14,223 nt of DNA. Source: an uncultured Proteiniphilum sp. (GTDB lineage Bacteria; Bacteroidota; Bacteroidia; Bacteroidales; Dysgonomonadaceae). This document shows, piece by piece, positions 13,671 through 14,223 of this stretch. Location of the stretch: assembly GCF_937873925.1 (NCBI RefSeq), contig NZ_CALNAT010000158.1, forward strand, positions 1 to 14,223. The letters run 5' to 3'. Under the pieces are notes generated by a model. That model was not told the DNA's origin. It worked only from the letters and a program-made list of their open reading frames with translations, and searched no databases. Within the stretch, counting starts at the first letter, position 1. Each line of letters opens with the position of its first letter. The position numbers and the translations under genes were made by a program.

Positions 13671-14222
13671 ATGAAAAGAATAGTTTTAAAAATCTTGACA
13701 ATTTTATTTCTCGCCTCTTCTTCTACTTTTGCTTTTACGCAGTCTTTAATTAAAGTACAAAAATCAGTAGCTGGCAAAATGAAATTTGGTTATGTAGATA
13801 ATCGAAACAAGATTATTATTCCTTACGGGAAATATGATTTTGCTTATTCAGATACAATTGATTCATTAGGTTATGTACTCAAAAAAGGTAAAGATATAGT
13901 CGCAATAAATAATAAAGGAAAAGAACTTTTTAAAGTATATGTTGTCGATAACGGGCCTGATTATCCAATAAATAATATTTTCCGAATTGTTGGTAAAGGT
14001 AAAATAGGACTTGCAAACACGAACGGATTTATAATTTTAAACCCTAAATATGATTTCATTCGCCCTTTTTCAAATGGATATGCTGCGTTCAACATAGGTG
14101 GAAAAAACAAAAAAATACCAAATAGCGATTATTCAGAATTTGTAGGTGGTAAATGGGGATTTCTGGATCAAAATGGAGTAGAAGTAATTCCTCCTGTCTT
14201 TGATGAAGTTTTAGATTTTAAA
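13671..14222 (+). CDS. Secreted WG-repeat protein, 5' part
   Basis: The first 184 codons of a gene that runs off the window. Residues 1-22 are a Sec signal peptide (MKRIVLKILTILFLASSSTF, cleavage near AFA/FTQ) without a lipobox, so the product is periplasmic or exported. The mature part has WG-type (beta-hairpin) repeats: KFGYVDNRNKIIIPYGKYD (38-56), KIGLANTNGFIILNPKYDFI (111-130) and GKWGFLDQNGVEVIPPVFDE (160-179), following the consensus 'G-x-(I/V/L)-(D/N)-x-x-G-x-x-V-I-P-P-x-Y-D'. WG-repeat proteins are common in Bacteroidota, and their role is mostly unknown. The ATG at 13671 is supported by the signal peptide. A TACTTTTA about 20 bases upstream may be the -7 element; no -33 TTTG is seen. 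A terminator-like hairpin ends 81 bases upstream. Confidence 0.85.
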   Translation, partial: MKRIVLKILTILFLASSSTFAFTQSLIKVQKSVAGKMKFGYVDNRNKIIIPYGKYDFAYSDTIDSLGYVLKKGKDIVAINNKGKELFKVYVVDNGPDYPINNIFRIVGKGKIGLANTNGFIILNPKYDFIRPFSNGYAAFNIGGKNKKIPNSDYSEFVGGKWGFLDQNGVEVIPPVFDEVLDFK

Positions 14223-14223
14223 A

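Noticed and set aside
1..14223. tRNA, rRNA, or a complete insertion sequence with terminal repeats.
   Set aside because: No cloverleaf-type sequence or conserved rRNA stretches were seen, and no matched terminal inverted repeats flank the transposase remnant.

Overview
The window looks like a piece of a Bacteroidota chromosome, probably Bacteroidales. The evidence is an outer-membrane TonB-dependent receptor with an N-terminal carboxypeptidase-regulatory-like domain paired with a DUF4249 lipoprotein, several short lipoproteins with Bacteroidota-type signal peptides, weak Shine-Dalgarno sequences, and at least one promoter of the TTTG-N20-TAnnTTTG type. No genus can be fixed from the sequence alone.

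The left half (1 to about 7,080) is compact, intact and moderately GC-rich. It holds the 3' two thirds of nfo (endonuclease IV), which converges on a 778-residue GH20 beta-N-acetylhexosaminidase lipoprotein across a shared hairpin. A 554-bp divergent intergenic region with a good promoter for the hexosaminidase follows, then a two-gene operon of an 822-residue TonB-dependent receptor and a DUF4249 lipoprotein four bases downstream. No SusD-like gene, sigma factor or anti-sigma factor accompanies the pair.

The right half (about 7,080 to the end) is visibly AT-richer, gene-poor and full of broken genes. In order: a small helical gene split by a one-base slip in an A5 run; the frameshifted N-terminal (DUF4372) part of an IS4-family transposase; a small lipoprotein made of four near-identical 16-residue repeats; a short orphan coding tail followed by a strong hairpin; a lipoprotein with a streptogrisin/alpha-lytic-type protease fold that stops just before the expected catalytic serine; a C-terminal piece of an SRAP (YedK/HMCES-like) protein; the C-terminus of a TraG/MobC-type conjugative coupling protein; a piece of an AbiEii-type nucleotidyltransferase toxin; a lipoprotein with an Ig-like (Big_14-like) domain; a decayed beta-rich reading frame with three in-frame stops; a one-TM small protein; a roughly 640-bp non-coding stretch with a cluster of hairpins; and the 5' end of a secreted WG-repeat protein that runs off the window.

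The simplest reading is a stable core block joined to a graveyard of mobile-element cargo (conjugative element, insertion sequence, phage-defence toxin) in which several small envelope proteins are still open. No complete new system can be demonstrated. The most interesting items are the repeat lipoprotein, the protease without a serine, and the hairpin cluster upstream of the WG-repeat gene.
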